64,000 nucleotides of DNA. Origin: Pyropia yezoensis (lineage: Eukaryota; Rhodophyta; Bangiophyceae; Bangiales; Bangiaceae). Positions 52,867-63,398 of the stretch are shown here, in pieces. Positions within the stretch are counted from its first letter, which is position 1; the number at the start of each line of letters is the position of its first letter. Made by a program: the position numbers and the translations under genes. The notes beneath the pieces are model-generated. The model was given only the letters and a program-made list of their open reading frames with translations. It did no database searches and was not told the DNA's origin. The stretch is from assembly GCA_009829735.1 (NCBI GenBank), contig CM020618.1, forward strand, positions 6,198,882 through 6,262,881, written 5' to 3'.

Positions 52867-54276
52867 AGGGGCAAAGGGAGGCAAACGTCGTGGGAGGCAC
52901 GCGGGTGCAGGGGGAGGCAGGATGGGGCAGGAGAGGAGAGGGCCCACAGATGGCACGCAGCGACGACACGAATGCAGCAGACTGAGTGGGCGGGAGTGCG
53001 GTCGCCTATGCTGAACGCAGGCCAGTTTTTCGAAGAGTGTCCAGCGTAAAAGATGTCAATATCCACCTGATGGTATTTTTCGGGAAAGAGACCTGCGTAG
53101 AAGATAAAAAAACTGTGTAGACGTTGTCACGAGCGATGAACAGTCGGGGGGGACATCCGGTGACGTCCATTCCAAGCTCGCCCTCCCTTCGTGCACGTGT
53201 ACGTGTATCGCTCCATACGCGGCTCCCATTGGCTAGACCATGTGACGTTGTGACGTACACGTACAGACTTCCGATAGGGCTGCGCCCAGGTCCGCGCCAC
53301 AACGTACATCGCCACATCGCTCGTACTTACAGACTGAGCTAGCATTTAGCCGTTCTGAGAGTCCTCTTAGTGACGACTCGATTTGGAAGCGGCCACGTGT
53401 GGGCATTGGCCACGTAGGTTCTTTCGCAACAGCACACCACCAGCGGCGGGTCGACGCGGGCGCACGCGTCCGGGGGGGGGGGGGGCCAGCGCACAGCCGC
53501 CGATAGCAGCGTGTCCTCTCTCCCCTGCCGACCCCCGCCTCCGCCGATCTTTCACCCACCGACCGAGCCGTGCGCCGTGTGGGCGCCGTGCCCGGACCGC
53601 CCACCTCCCGCGGTCAACGAGCGGGGCGGAGTCAAGGCCCCCTCCCCCTCTCCCGGCGGGGGGGGGGGGGGGAGAGGAAAACCGACAAGAGCAGTCGGAT
53701 ATCTGTTTCCTCACCTTCAACTCCCCCCCCCCCCGCAAGAGCAGAGAGATTGCTGTGTCACCTCTCTCTTCCCCCTCCCCACGCCGACCAACTCCTCAGG
53801 CACCGAGTGGCCTGCGTCGCGGGGACGTTGCCTGTCTGGCCTACCTCCTGCGACGCAGCGCTCGTCCTGGAAGTGCTGCTCGGGGCGACTTGTCGGTCCC
53901 GCGCTCCGCCGCCGTGATGCCGACGCCAGGGAAGGCCAAGTGGGGGTGCAAGGCCGCGTGTGTGCTACTCAGGGCGGACGTGCGCGAACGGTACGACGCA
54001 AGTGGGCACGCGGCCGCCGCTTCTTCTGGTGATCGGAGCCACCGAGGCAGGGGAGCTCGAGAATTTCTTATCAGAATTGTAATAAATTTAAAAAGACAGG
54101 TTCGTCACACGAGGCCCGTCGACCCGTTCTCTTCCAAGCCCGTCATGCGGTACAGTACCGCGTCACACGAAGCGATTGGAACTTGGAATGGACGTGAGCT
54201 CAGATTCATCGCACGCTCGCCACGATGATGTGTTGCGATGTTGTGAACACTATCTGAGCAGGTACGCACAATAAAG
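52867..54276. other. no recognisable gene
   Basis: Spacer between the retrotransposon nest and the tRNA. Pro/Arg-rich frames at 53370-54230 look compositional. G runs lie at 53472-53485 and 53659-53671. Confidence 0.5.
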
Positions 54277-54364
54277 TACAGTCGGTGGGACTTGAACCCA
54301 CGACCTCGCGCGTGTGAGGCGCGCGCTCTTCTTGAGAAGTAGGAACCAACTGAGCTACGACTGC
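54277..54364 (-). tRNA. tRNA-Val (CAC), second copy, different D-loop insert
   Basis: Same 88-nt layout as the copy at 30616-30703, with identical acceptor, anticodon and T arms and the CAC anticodon. The D-loop insert is CCTACTTCTCAAGA, the same length but different sequence. Short flanks are shared (GTCGTAG..; CATCAGCAGT just upstream on -). No TTTT occurs directly downstream; the first bases are CTTTATTG. Confidence 0.92.
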
Positions 54365-54746
54365 TGATGCATAACCGTGTAAGATCCCTATCATACAATG
54401 TTTATATAGCAATGTAACTTTCCCACATCCATAAAAATCCGCGTCGACAGAGCTTGTCGAAGCATTTTCACTTTGTGAAATCCAGCAGCCGAGTGATTCG
54501 CAAGCCAGCAGCACGCAAGACGTCATCCAACTCTGACTCGCTTTTTTCTTTTTATCATCTTTTCGTTTTTCTCGCGTTATGTATCGGGGAAGTCTAGCCA
54601 TGCACACAGGCGCTGTCTGAGAAGACGCGGTCGCTGCTGAACAAGGACAGCAGTCGACAACGGAACAAGATACCATCCCAGCTTCCCTGCTTCCCATGCC
54701 TCCGAAAAACAATGACGCCGCGCCCTGTGGTATCCTCCCCACTCCT

Positions 54747-56222
54747 CTAGTCCTCGTGTGTGGCCAGCTCTTCGTCCGAGTCACTCTCCGAGTCACTCCG
54801 CACATCGCCCTGTTCAGAGATGCTCTTGTTGCCAAATAGCTGCCGGTAAATCATCTTGAGGACGAGGCAGAACCAGTAGCAATGAAGCAGAAGGAGGATG
54901 TTGAGGCCAACACCAAATCCCAACAGCTGTGGAAGGTACAGGTGCGAGTACGCCGCCCAGCTGTTGAAGTCCGGCTGTGACATAGGCGGCAATCAGGGCG
55001 CAACGTAAGTGACGCGACATGGTCAATGCGTGTGCATAACATGGCGAATGGGGAGGCAAGAGCGTCAGTGTCATGCATACGAGAGAGTCAATCATGTCTT
55101 CACCAGTGCATGCATCAACAACAGAGCAGCCCGTCGCTACGCATGTACGCAGAGGATGGGGCATTACCAAAAAAACGAGCCAAGGCAACCGTAGCCGGGC
55201 TGCACAGTATCAAACGTACATTCTCAAGCAGGTGGCCAAACGTCTCAAAGCACAGCGTGTACAAAATGCGCGGCAAGCAGAGCAGTCTGCACATATAAAA
55301 AACACAGACACCCACCATCAACACAATGATTCAGCAAGAGGGACCCCCAGAAGCATCCGCGTGAGATGGTCGCTCCCAATGACTGGGGCAAGTACACGAA
55401 AGCACAGCCAGATAATCCCTTCACCCTGTAACAATGACTTCCCAGCGAGGTGACGTCCGAGGGCACACTCACTCTCTCCCCACCCCTCACCGTCCGCGAT
55501 TCGCCGGCCAAGAGCCCATTCAATCCAACAACGCACCTGGTTACGTAAAAGGTCACCGCAAACAGCACAAATGACCCAGTGTCGGCGCCGTAGCATCCCC
55601 CCAGGTTGTGCGCCGCCTTGGCGGCGTACAGGAACACGTCGCCCACGTCGTGAAGGGCGAGGACAATCGCTCCAAAGCGGACCCACCCGCCAAGATAGCT
55701 GCCCACCACCAAGCAGATGCTGACCACGTGGTGGACGACCATAATCGCAAAGTCCTTGCGGTGCTCGTCAATGACCAGAAAGAGCAGAGCACCGACATAA
55801 AACCCGAGCTCCGTCAGGAAGTACATACGCATGAGCGGGGAAAGGGGGGCGGGGAAGGGGGAGAACAGGGGCAGCACCTGCGGCTCGTTGCTGAAAAGGT
55901 TGAGTGACCACGGCTCCCGGGTGTAGACGACGTAGCCAAGAATCGTGGTAGCCAAGTAAAAGGCTGTGTAAAAGACGTTTTCCGAAACCTTCCGCTGCCT
56001 TGACCGGCGCATGGTTTTGGGCAGCAGTGCCGGCAAGAGCGACACGTCCAGCGCCAGACGCACCATCAATAGGATAGTGGTGACAAGCACAACGGTGTAG
56101 ATGTCGCCGCCGCGAACATGCGGGCTTATCATGCTTGGAACCGGAGGAAGCGTCCCGGGCCGCTCCCCCAGGATGGACAGAACAGAGGCGATGCGCTCGA
56201 GGAGGTCCACAAAACCACCCAT
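54747..56222 (-). CDS. LAG1: ceramide synthase (LAG1/TLC domain), three exons
   Basis: Exons on -: 56222-55537, 55286-55220 (67 nt) and 54974-54747, giving 326 residues. Junctions: AACCAG|GTGCGT to TATGTGCAG|ACTG, and GAGAAT|GTACGT to TATGTCACAG|CCGG; all phases agree. The enzyme joins a sphingoid base and acyl-CoA to make (dihydro)ceramide in the ER membrane. The Lag1 motif is clear: the His pair in IMVVHHVVSICLVVGSYL, then VRFGAIVLALHDVGDVFLYA, where HD..D are the other essential residues. Exon 2 restores the conserved TR.....PRIL block; exon 3 has the last membrane helix with LLLLHCYWFCLVLKMIYR. About six hydrophobic spans are visible. The acidic tail SDSESDSDEE resembles CK2 phosphorylation sites found at CerS C-termini. 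No homeobox-like domain. Confidence 0.88.
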
Positions 56223-57242
56223 GGTGACGACCGAGGGGCGCGCCGACGAGCGAATCAGGGCAGCGCGGGGTGCACGGGGCGAGATGGGATGGGAACAGCA
56301 GGTGCGGGGACACCGACGCCCCAAAGCGGGAATCACCCGGCAGGCCCCGGCGATGCCACCGTCCAGAAGCGGCAAACCACTCACCAGCTCCCCTCCGCGT
56401 GCCCAGAGCGCCCCAGCGAGCGCGGCCGGGAGACTATCGGCAGCAGGGCGGCACGCGGGCGACCCACAACGGCGGCAATAGTGCGCACCCGCGCTGTCGG
56501 CACCGGCGAGGTGAGCGGGGCGCACGGGCGGACGCAGTGTTTGTCACCAGCATCGGGCAGCAGAGGGGGGCATGCTGCCCACACTGGGCCAGACGGAGGG
56601 GGATGCGCTGACCAATCGCAAGGCCTGGCACGGGGGCCTCTGTGGATTGTCAAGCGCTCGAATGGAGGGCGTACATATGCTGTTGCGGGCAAATTAGTTT
56701 GATCCGAACCGGCAACGCGCAGGTCCTTACACCGACGTGCGAGGACTCAAATGACTTGGCCGTTTGTTTCCCCCCTCCTCCCGGGAAACATGCTGCGTCC
56801 GTGCCGGCCGTCGACGACTGACCGCGTCCACATCGTGCCGTTCTTGCTCCCAGTCGCAAATCCCTCGAGTGACAACGTTCGGGGGGAGAAGGCCCAGGCG
56901 AACAATGACTGACGAGGCGACTTCTGCTGTGTCCTCCGCAAGCAGAGTGCGGTGGGTGACGACGGAAGCTGAACCACGTGGAAAGCTCGACTCTGCTGCA
57001 CGGTGGTGCATGGCCCGCACACTCTGGCGCGAGTTGGAGTGTCTCCACACCGCGCCTTGGTCGTGGCGAAGAGATTGCGCCGGGGCATTCTCTACTCCCT
57101 AGATAAAACGCGTGGGTTCTCTTTACACGGCTCCCATAGGTACATATCCAAAACTCGCGGACCCCAACCCCCAAGCAGGAACCAGCCCCCTCACCACCTC
57201 GCCCTTCTCTCCCATTCAACCGCAAACGCTGGCTTTGGCACC
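56223..57242. other. no recognisable gene
   Basis: 5' flank of the ceramide synthase gene and 3' flank of the small protein gene. Only short Arg/Pro-rich frames. Confidence 0.5.
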
Positions 57243-57734
57243 CTACTTCTTCAGCATCCCCGCGGCAAGAGCGCCCAGCCCGCCCGCGCCCTTGTCGTCA
57301 CCGCCCAGCATACCCTCCAGCTGGCCAGCGAGGCCCGAGCTGGGCGCGGGCCCGTCAGACCCCCCGCCAATTCCGCCAATGACGCCCTGCAGCTGGGAGG
57401 CGATGCCACCCGCGCCCGCCTTCTCCAGCTGGTCCGTCACCCCGCTCGACGCGGCGTCGCCCGAGCCGGTGAGGGAGCCTGCCAGCTTGGACGCCATCCC
57501 ACCAATGCCAGCACCGGCGCCAGCCGCACCCGCCGCGCCGGTCGACGCGTCCTCGCTGGTCAACATGTCGACGGCGGTGCCAATAGCCTTCTGGACGGGC
57601 GCCGAGTCAGCCACCTTCTCTCCGGCAAACGACTCGACCTTGTTCTCAATCGTCTCATGCAGCATCTTCTCCTTCAGCGCCTGCGCGGTGGACTCCCCGG
57701 CGTCGCCGCCCAGCAGGGAGTTGAGCTTGTCCAT
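57243..57734 (-). CDS. small Gly/Ala-rich helical protein, unknown
   Basis: 163 residues from ATG 57734 (MDKLNSLLGGDAGESTAQAL) to TAG 57243. The first 70 residues are helical and charged (ALKEKMLHETIENKVESFAG). The rest is Gly/Ala/Ser-rich with a recurring shape: ASKLAGSLTGSG, ASQLQGVIGGIGGGS, AGQLEGMLGGDDKG, each an amphipathic QL.G.L/IGG unit. It ends GALAAGMLKK. No signal peptide and no cysteines. The frame has no low-complexity arginine bias, unlike chance frames nearby. I do not recognise a family; LEA-like or membrane-surface binding would be guesses. Confidence 0.6.
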   Translation of the reverse strand: MDKLNSLLGGDAGESTAQALKEKMLHETIENKVESFAGEKVADSAPVQKAIGTAVDMLTSEDASTGAAGAAGAGAGIGGMASKLAGSLTGSGDAASSGVTDQLEKAGAGGIASQLQGVIGGIGGGSDGPAPSSGLAGQLEGMLGGDDKGAGGLGALAAGMLKK

Positions 57735-59128
57735 GACGATGGGTGGTGCAAGAGGCACAAGGGGGGGAGGAGGGGTGGGGACAAGAAGTGCACGTCAGGG
57801 ACTGCCTCGTGCGGGTGACGGTGAGCAGGTATGGAGGAGGTGTGCAGTAAGGAGGTCGACGAGAGGCCGTGCAGATTCGAGATGACTGACGGCCAACGCG
57901 ATCACACAGGCGGGCCTACCCGTCAGCCTCTTATGCGCGCCAAGCGCGCATAAACAGGCGCCCAGCCCCCCCCCCCCCCCCGCCTCACGTCCCCGCGCCC
58001 CGTGCTCTGGAACGCGCGCGCACGGCCGACCCCCAGCCCCCCCCCGCACCCCCTCCCCACATCCGTTAACCCCCCAGTCCACACCCTCACATGGTCGGTT
58101 TCGACAGGATCCGAACCTGCCCCCTGGTGGTTGCGGCGGGAGGGGCAGAGGCGGCTGCGTGGAACAGATTCCAGCCTCGCCACCCCCGCAGGTTGGCGGC
58201 CGGCAAGCTCTCAGCGGCGATGCTCCACAGCCGCCCGCCAGGCAATGAAAGCCGTTGTGTGGCAAGGGAGGCCAGGGGACGCGTGGGTGAGGCAGGCACG
58301 TCGTGCTAGTCGGGTGTGGCGCACTCGCCAGGCACTCTCGCCGTAAGCTGGGCGGCTAACCGCGGGCGGGCACCCTCAAGGATGGCGCTGAAAGGGGGGG
58401 GGTGCGTAGATTCGACTGCTCCCAGCAACTCGCCATCGATATCCCGATATCGTTTCCAACTCGTTCCGAGCGTGCCTGTTTGCTGCGAAGGCCACGGCTG
58501 CTGGTTCTTCTAGTCGAGTCGAGCCTGCGCCCTGTCACTCTCGAGACTGGGACTACCAGGTGGGCCAGGAAGGGGGCGAGTCCGAGGCCCCCGACCACGC
58601 ACGGGAGCATCTCGTCAACCCAGCTGTGCGACGACGAAGTGAGAATTCGAAGCGGCCCGGACATAGTGGCTGCTTTTCGCTATGAACACAGACAATCCAA
58701 ATTAGGTACAACGAAAGAAGTTGTATCGGATTCTGAGTATGCATTGTAGAAATGCAAGCAACCGTTTCCTCCGATAATTGTGTAATTTCACTTCTACGAT
58801 TCATGCTCGTACTTGCCACGTTGGTCGCCGTGGACGTCTTCCGATGTTTCTGGAGGGGGCCACCCTACCGCTGTCAACGTGGCTGTTGGGTGGAAGATCC
58901 AGTCCATTGGCGGTTTCACTCCAGGCCCTCCAGCGCCGACGCAATTTGCTGAGGTCAACGACGTCGCAACCCCCGCGGCCGTGCATTGATCCGCGTGTTG
59001 TCCGACGGCGGTGTCGTTGGGGCACGAAGACGACGTGGTCTGTCCCGCTCCCCGTTGTCGGCAGCCTTTGCGGCTCCCCAGGTCATCTTCCTCGCCCTTT
59101 GACGCTCCTCTCCTGTGTACACCCGACG
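57735..59128. other. no recognisable gene; 5' flank of mtHSP70
   Basis: C runs near 57967. A B-box-like word (GGTTCGGATCC on -, about 58108) has no complete tRNA around it. The Hsp70 frame is open upstream to 58778, but without transit-peptide character before the ATG at 59129. Confidence 0.5.
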
Positions 59129-61339
59129 ATGGCGTCTGCAGTGAGCGCTCGGGCGGCGCTGGCACGCGTCGGCGCCTGCCGTCCAGGCCTGTTGGGCCTG
59201 GCGGCTAGTGGTGGCGGTGGCCTTGCGGCGCTTCGGCCTGCTGGCCGCCCGACGCCGTCTGCAGCTGCAGCGGCAGCTGGTGCCGCGTTGCGCCGGTGGA
59301 AGAGCAGCGATGCGGGCATTGCGGGCGACGTTATCGGCATTGACCTGGGCACGACCAACTCGTGCGTGGCGGTGATGCAGGGGTCTGAGGCGCGGGTAAT
59401 TGAGAATGCCGAGGGCATGCGGACGACCCCCTCTGTTGTGGCTTTTACGGCTGACGGGGAGAAGCTGGTGGGAGTGCCCGCTCGCCGGCAGGCGGTAACG
59501 AACCCGGAGAACACGCTGTTTGCGACGAAGCGCCTCATTGGCCGCCGCTACGATGACGAAAAGACGCAGGAGGACATCCGACAGATGCCATTCAAGATTG
59601 TCAAGGGCCCTAATGGCGATGCCTGGGTCTCAGCTGCGGGGGAGAAGTACTCACCGTCGCAGGTGGGCGCCTTTGTGCTGCAGAAGATGCGCGAGACGGC
59701 CGAGGCCTTCTTGGGCCGCAAGGTTTCCTCGGCCGTTGTGACGGTGCCCGCCTACTTTAACGACTCCCAGCGGCAGGCTACGAAGGATGCGGGCAAGATT
59801 GCGGGTCTGAACGTGGCGCGCATCATCAACGAACCGACGGCCGCATCGCTGGCGTACGGCATGGACAAGGCGGATGGCAAGCTAATTGCGGTGTACGACC
59901 TTGGTGGCGGCACCTTTGACGTGAGCATCCTCGAGATCAGCGGCGGTGTCTTTGAGGTGAAGAGCACGAACGGGGACACCCATCTGGGTGGTGAGGATTT
60001 CGACAATGCGCTGCTCGATTTCCTCGTCGGCGAGTTCAAGAAGGACCAGGGCATCGACTTGTCGCGGGACAAGCTGGCCCTGCAGCGGTTACGGGAGGCG
60101 GCGGAGAAGGCTAAGATTGAGCTTTCTTCTGCCCGGCAGACGGACATCAACTTGCCGTTCATCACTGCGGACGCGAGTGGCCCCAAGCACATGAACATGA
60201 AGCTGACCCGCGCCAAGTTTGAGTCTCTCGTCGACCCACTCGTTTCGCGGACGCTCGCACCGATGAAGTCGTGCCTCAAGGACGCGGGCGTGTCGTCCAA
60301 GGATATTTCCGACGTGCTGTTGGTGGGGGGCATGACACGGGTGCCCAAGGTCGTTGAGACCGTGAAGAACTTCTTTGGCAAGGAGCCGTCCAAGGGTGTC
60401 AACCCTGACGAGGTGGTCGCGATGGGTGCAGCTATCCAGGGCGGCGTCCTCCGGGGTGACGTCAAGGACATTCTGCTTCTTGACGTGACGCCCCTGTCTC
60501 TTGGCCTCGAGACACTGGGCGGCGTGTTTACCCGCCTGATCAACCGCAACACCACCATCCCCACCAAGAAGAGCCAGGTCTTCTCTACTGCCGCCGACGG
60601 CCAGACGCAGGTGGGTATCAAGGTTGGCCAGGGCGAGCGCGACATGTTCCAGGACAACAGCATGCTAGGCAGCTTCGACCTGGTGGGTATCCCGCCGGCC
60701 CCCCGCGGGGTGCCGCAAGTGGAGGTGACATTTGACATTGATGCCAACGGCATCCTGCACGTGTCGGCGCGGGACAAGGCTACCAACAAGCAGCAGAGCA
60801 TCCAGATCCAGTCGTCGGGCGGTCTGTCGGACGATGAGGTATCAGAGATGGTCAAGCGCGCTGAGGCGTACGCAAAGGAGGATAAGGCGCGGCGGGAGGC
60901 TATTGAGGCCAAGAACGACGCGGACTCGCTTCTCTACTCGACGGAGAAGACGCTGAGTGAGCACCGCGAGAAGATGCCGGCCGATGACGTGGGGGCGGTG
61001 GAGTCTGCCATGACCGCTCTGCGGTCTGAGCTGGAGAAGGAGGAGCCGTCCACCAAGGAACTCAAGGACCTCACCGACGCTCTGCAGAAGGCGTCGATGA
61101 AAGTGGGCGAGGCCATGTACAAGGCCTCTCAGGCAGCCAATGCGTCGCCATCTGACGGGGGCGCGGACACGGCCGGTGGCGGCGCTGCCGGGGAGGACGG
61201 CACCAAGGCGGAGGGTGCCAAGACTGACGGCGCCAATGCGGATGGCGCCCAGGAGGCTGAGTTCCGTGACGCGGATGCGGACTCGGATGGTGCCAAGGAT
61301 GCCAAGGACAAGAAGGCGAGCGGCGGGAGCTCTGCCTAG
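59129..61339 (+). CDS. HSP70: mitochondrial Hsp70 (DnaK family) chaperone
   Basis: 736 residues, no intron. The start at ATG 59129 gives an Arg/Ala/Ser transit peptide ([20 protein letters not shown]) with a likely processing site after RRWKSS at about residue 60. All Hsp70 signatures are present: [16 protein letters not shown] (about 69), [19 protein letters not shown] (about 260) and [15 protein letters not shown] (about 400). Then the substrate-binding domain [20 protein letters not shown] and the helical lid. It is an ATP-driven chaperone for import and folding in the matrix. The lid is followed by a 60-residue tail of DG/AEG/AKDA repeats ([17 protein letters not shown]), longer and more acidic than usual. 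The first signature and the transit peptide separate it from cytosolic (EEVD), ER and plastid types. Confidence 0.95.
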   Translation: MASAVSARAALARVGACRPGLLGLAASGGGGLAALRPAGRPTPSAAAAAAGAALRRWKSSDAGIAGDVIGIDLGTTNSCVAVMQGSEARVIENAEGMRTTPSVVAFTADGEKLVGVPARRQAVTNPENTLFATKRLIGRRYDDEKTQEDIRQMPFKIVKGPNGDAWVSAAGEKYSPSQVGAFVLQKMRETAEAFLGRKVSSAVVTVPAYFNDSQRQATKDAGKIAGLNVARIINEPTAASLAYGMDKADGKLIAVYDLGGGTFDVSILEISGGVFEVKSTNGDTHLGGEDFDNALLDFLVGEFKKDQGIDLSRDKLALQRLREAAEKAKIELSSARQTDINLPFITADASGPKHMNMKLTRAKFESLVDPLVSRTLAPMKSCLKDAGVSSKDISDVLLVGGMTRVPKVVETVKNFFGKEPSKGVNPDEVVAMGAAIQGGVLRGDVKDILLLDVTPLSLGLETLGGVFTRLINRNTTIPTKKSQVFSTAADGQTQVGIKVGQGERDMFQDNSMLGSFDLVGIPPAPRGVPQVEVTFDIDANGILHVSARDKATNKQQSIQIQSSGGLSDDEVSEMVKRAEAYAKEDKARREAIEAKNDADSLLYSTEKTLSEHREKMPADDVGAVESAMTALRSELEKEEPSTKELKDLTDALQKASMKVGEAMYKASQAANASPSDGGADTAGGGAAGEDGTKAEGAKTDGANADGAQEAEFRDADADSDGAKDAKDKKASGGSSA

Positions 61340-61358
61340 ATACGCAATTTTCGTATCT
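61338..61358 (+). terminator. 3' hairpin directly after the mtHSP70 stop
   Basis: AGATACG-CAATTTT-CGTATCT, perfect 7-bp arms, overlapping the TAG. It could affect 3'-end formation or mRNA stability; role inferred. The following 390 bp to the next gene is pyrimidine-rich. Confidence 0.4.
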
Positions 61359-61746
61359 GGTGACGCCCCCTGCTGAGGGGTTGATTGTGAGCGCGTAGGC
61401 AGTAGGAGCGACACACAACTTGTACACATTCCTTCTTTTCTTCCCCGTGTGCTTCCTCTGTTCTTTACCACGAACGCAGCATTGCCTGTGTCCAGAAAGA
61501 GGCCACGAGACAACCCTTTGTTTTTCTACTGCATCTCTACTCGTGGCCAATAGCACGTTGTCTCGCTGCTCCCTCTCCACGAGCTTTTATCCCTCAGATT
61601 GCAAAGTACGACATTCCTTCTCCCCCCAGCCCCCCAAACCACGTGCCTTTGTCTCTCCCCCTGCCAAGCACTGCCCCCGTAGCCTGAATGCAAAACTCTT
61701 CCCCCCCGCCCCCGACTCCCCCCGCCCCCCCCATGATTCCATCCGC

Positions 61747-62319
61747 TCACGGGATGCCCATCCACGTGGGCGTCACCCGCCGGTACGCCTCGTACTCCTC
61801 CCCAAACATACTGACCAGAGCCACCTCCTCGGTGTGGATCCGCCGACGAAAAAACTCCCACGACACCCCCGCAAACGCCACCGCCGCAGCGGCGTTCCCG
61901 AGCACCAGCTGCGTGCCGACCGCCCACACCCACCAGCCGAGGTAGCCTGGGTGCCGCACCCACCGGTACACCCCGTGGCGGACGAGCACGTGGCCGGGTC
62001 GGCGGGACCGCTGGATGCGGTGCGTAAAGGCGCCGCGGGCGGTGGCCCAGGCGGCGATGCGGAGCACCCCCCCCGCGGCGGTGACGGCCAGGCCCGGCGC
62101 GTAGGTGGCGGCCAGCGCGCGCGCCTTGTACGTGGGTGCCAGCGCCGACTCGGCGGCGTGCTCTGCCAGCGCGAGGGACATGGCCAGCAGGTAGGCGGGG
62201 GAAAGCAGCAGCGACGCTTGCGACAGGTGCTCGGGGGTGTGGGTGGCCACCAGCGCCAGCTCCGACGCGTGGTAGAGGAGGAGGAGGGCCCCGAAGGCCA
62301 GCAGCTCGCCGAAACCCAT
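61747..62319 (-). CDS. ICMT: protein-S-isoprenylcysteine O-methyltransferase (ICMT/Ste14)
   Basis: 190 residues from ATG 62319 to a stop at 61747, one exon. The enzyme methylates the C-terminal prenylcysteine of CaaX proteins (Ras/Rho type) in the ER membrane, using S-adenosylmethionine. The conserved C-terminal half is clear: GVYRWVRHPGYLGWWVWAVG, then GTQLVLGN, FRRRIHTEEVALVSMFGEEY and EAYRRVTPTWMGIP, which matches the RHP..Y.GW, EE..L...FG.EY..Y and P motifs of the family. Four or five hydrophobic spans (ELLAFGALLLLYHASELALV, LLLSPAYLLAMSLALAEHAA and others). Shorter than the yeast enzyme, with the first one or two membrane helices reduced. It is convergent with mtHSP70, 410 bp apart. Confidence 0.92.
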   Translation of the reverse strand: MGFGELLAFGALLLLYHASELALVATHTPEHLSQASLLLSPAYLLAMSLALAEHAAESALAPTYKARALAATYAPGLAVTAAGGVLRIAAWATARGAFTHRIQRSRRPGHVLVRHGVYRWVRHPGYLGWWVWAVGTQLVLGNAAAAVAFAGVSWEFFRRRIHTEEVALVSMFGEEYEAYRRVTPTWMGIP

Positions 62320-63398
62320 TGCCGTATTGGGCGGCTCACGCCATGTGCGGTGGCACCCGGGTAGCTGGTCGGGGCGGCGCGCAGGCGGGCGGGGGGGTCA
62401 GACAGACGAATGGGGGGAGCGGAGGGGGACGGAACTCAAAGTGCGCGGGAAGACGGGCCACCAGGGAAGAGCCCTGCCGGACGAGTTCAGACAGACAGAT
62501 GGGCGCACGCAGGCGAGAAGGCGGGGCGAAAGGGAGGGGCGGGCGGGACTCAAAGCGCGCGTGAAGACGGGCGCTGGAGAAAGTCCCCTGTCCGTGGTTT
62601 CATGACGTGCCGGTCATCCATGATGGTTGGGCGAGAGGCCCTTCGAAAGGGTCCCCATTTGAGACCCAGCAACGGGTTGTTGAAGCTAATCGGCTTCCAA
62701 ACAGCCCTGAATCGGCTTTGGATCGTTCCGTATCGCGCCTCGATGTGATGGTCCCCTCAGCGCGGTACGGCAGGTGCGCTGCGTCGTCGTTGCTCGCCGG
62801 CGCAGGTCGTCGTCGGTGCGCACCGGGCACAGGTCGTCGTTGCGCGCCGGCGCAGGTCGATGCGCACCGACGCACGGCAACTGCCGTTCCGGCACCCTGG
62901 ACCTGGTGGAAGCTGGGTCGAGATTGTCGATAAAATGGTCCCTCTGCAGCCCTGAGCAATGACCACGGACGCAACAAGCCATCCACTCTCGTCGTCTGGC
63001 GGTCAAGGGTGTATGTACCAGCCGCGCAAGACGACCACACCTCTGTTGCGAACGCATTCCCAAATGTACGGCCAGCCGCGGCGACCAACTCCGTGGGTGC
63101 CGTCCACCATCGACATGGGTCCCCTGCCGGCGGACCTGACGCGCTCGCCTGTCTCTTTCGCCAGCCCCTGAGCGGAAGGACCCCGCGTGAGCCCCACTGC
63201 TGTGCGGACCGCAGCGGCCGGGGCACAGCGAAGCCCACGCAGCGGCCGCGGCGGCGGCCGTGGCAGTGTGTCGGCCAGTCGCAGCGACTACCGGTAAGGA
63301 ACGTGGCGACGACGGCAGCAGCAACTGGCGCCTCGGTGGTGGCGGCTTTGGCGGCGGCACCAGCGGCGGCCCAAGCCCCGCGCAGCAGCAGGTCTACC
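62320..63398. other. no recognisable gene
   Basis: Includes a small direct repeat at about 62788-62862 (GTCGTCGTTG..GCGCCGGCGCAGGTCG twice). Frames are compositional. Confidence 0.5.

Noticed and set aside
58091..58140. A third tRNA on the - strand (T-arm-like GCAGG-TTCGGAT-CCTGT followed by CGAAACC)
   Set aside because: Position 58 is G instead of A, and no matching 5' acceptor GGTTTCG is found upstream or downstream, so neither a normal nor a permuted tRNA can be built.
58800..59128. Heat-shock elements upstream of mtHSP70
   Set aside because: Some TTC/GAA words occur, but no run of three correctly spaced inverted nGAAn units is visible.
59752..60912. 386-residue frame on - inside mtHSP70
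   Set aside because: Typical antisense shadow of a highly expressed Hsp70 coding sequence.
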